A program made the translations under genes and the position numbers. Shown here piece by piece: positions 63,611-64,000 of a stretch of DNA of 64,000 nt. The notes under the pieces were generated by a model. It saw only the letters and a list, made by a program, of their open reading frames with translations. It searched no databases and was not told the origin of the DNA. Position 1 is the first letter of the stretch, and the number at the start of each line of letters is the position of its first letter. Location: positions 41,090 through 105,089 of the forward strand of contig DYYI01000071.1 in assembly GCA_020741755.1 (NCBI GenBank). The letters run 5' to 3'. Origin of the DNA: Aliicoccus persicus_A. GTDB lineage: Bacteria > Bacillota > Bacilli > Staphylococcales > Salinicoccaceae.

Positions 63611-64000
63611 ATGAGTCTTAAGAAATACTTGTTAGCTGGTGGGTTAAGTACTGTTTTAGTACTTGGTGCATGTAACGACGACGCTGATACAACGGACGAT
63701 ACATCTGACGATGAAGAGACAGATACAGAAGAAGTTGTAGAAGATGAAGAAGAAGATGAAGATGTAACTGATGAAGACGTAGAAGGCGATGCTGACGCAG
63801 ACGCTGATGCGGACGCGGATGCTGATGCTGATGCCGACGCGGATGCTGATGCTGATGCCGATGCCGATGCCGATGCTGACGCTGATGCTGACGCAGATGC
63901 TGATGCGGACGCTGATGCTGATGCTGACGCGGATGCTGATGCAGACGCGGATGCCGATGCTGATGCCGACGCGGATGCTGATGCCGACGCAGATGCCGAT
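63611..64000 (+). CDS. Lipoprotein with long Asp-Ala repeat, 3' end outside window
   Basis: 130 codons visible, no stop before the edge. Signal peptide MSLKKYLLAGGLSTVLVLGAC with lipidated Cys21, then a 38-residue Asp/Glu/Thr-rich linker, then strictly alternating Asp-Ala from residue 60 to the edge (about 35 DA pairs). Synonymous codons vary freely (GAT/GAC with GCT/GCA/GCG/GCC), so the repeat is maintained at protein level and is not a simple recent DNA expansion. GGGGGG ribosome binding site. Signal peptide is near identical to that of the small lipoprotein at 49356. Total length and C-terminal anchor are unknown. Confidence 0.88.
   Translation, partial: MSLKKYLLAGGLSTVLVLGACNDDADTTDDTSDDEETDTEEVVEDEEEDEDVTDEDVEGDADADADADADADADADADADADADADADADADADADADADADADADADADADADADADADADADADADAD

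Overview
The window looks like a chromosomal segment of a low-GC Firmicute of the order Bacillales, most likely Staphylococcaceae and probably outside Staphylococcus itself (Jeotgalicoccus/Salinicoccus-like; this genus-level guess is inference). Reasons: gene order follows the Bacillus 'yt-' and Staphylococcus core backbone (tyrS, fhs, acsA/acuABC, ccpA, ytxG, murC, ytpR-ytpQ, trmB, pepV, murJ, leuS, ytqAB, metK/pckA, ytkD, men genes), Gram-positive regulatory RNAs are present (two T-boxes, one SAM-I riboswitch), ribosome binding sites are strong AGGAGG-type, and no sporulation genes are seen. No rRNA, tRNA, prophage, insertion sequence or CRISPR array was found.

Layout. 1-5.7 kb: a Bce-type antimicrobial peptide sensing and detoxification module on the minus strand (membrane protein DUF418, response regulator, intramembrane-sensing kinase, ABC ATPase, permease running off the left edge). 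5.8-14 kb: M19 dipeptidase, YjiH-family transporter-like protein, LemA/TPM pair, tyrS with a T-box, and a class A penicillin-binding protein. 14-21 kb: one-carbon and acetate metabolism (fhs; acsA divergent from acuABC) and ccpA. 21-31 kb: DUF948 protein, murC, a degenerate FtsK/SftA-like protein, ytpR, ytpQ, a PTS-IIC-like permease, M42 aminopeptidase, aminotransferase, trmB. 31-43 kb: ytmP-like kinase, pepV, a YtxH protein, pseudouridine synthase, murJ, flavoprotein, leuS with a T-box, ogt, an MFS exporter. 42-49 kb: ytqA/ytqB, a 41-bp tandem repeat array, hydrolase, gamma carbonic anhydrase-like protein, proline dehydrogenase, FAD/NAD(P) protein, NERD protein. 49-56 kb: acidic lipoprotein, metK with SAM-I riboswitch, pckA, an Mga/AtxA-like regulator, hydrolase, ytkD, yidD, second 41-bp repeat array. 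56-63.5 kb: menaquinone genes menF-D-H-B-E with divergent menA. The right edge is a lipoprotein that turns into a long Asp-Ala repeat and runs off the window.

Most of the segment is housekeeping. The parts that are not textbook are: (i) two arrays of one 41-bp tandem repeat family, both between convergent genes; (ii) two paralogous acidic lipoproteins with Asp-Ala repeats, one behind a sigma-B-like promoter; (iii) an FtsK/SftA-like protein whose Walker A motif is destroyed and which lacks the C-terminal gamma domain; (iv) three sigma-B-like promoter sequences; (v) a DUF418 protein abutting the Bce-type regulator genes; (vi) hairpin terminators placed directly in front of, or inside, genes. 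Start codons were chosen by ribosome binding site spacing, and several differ from the longest open frame.
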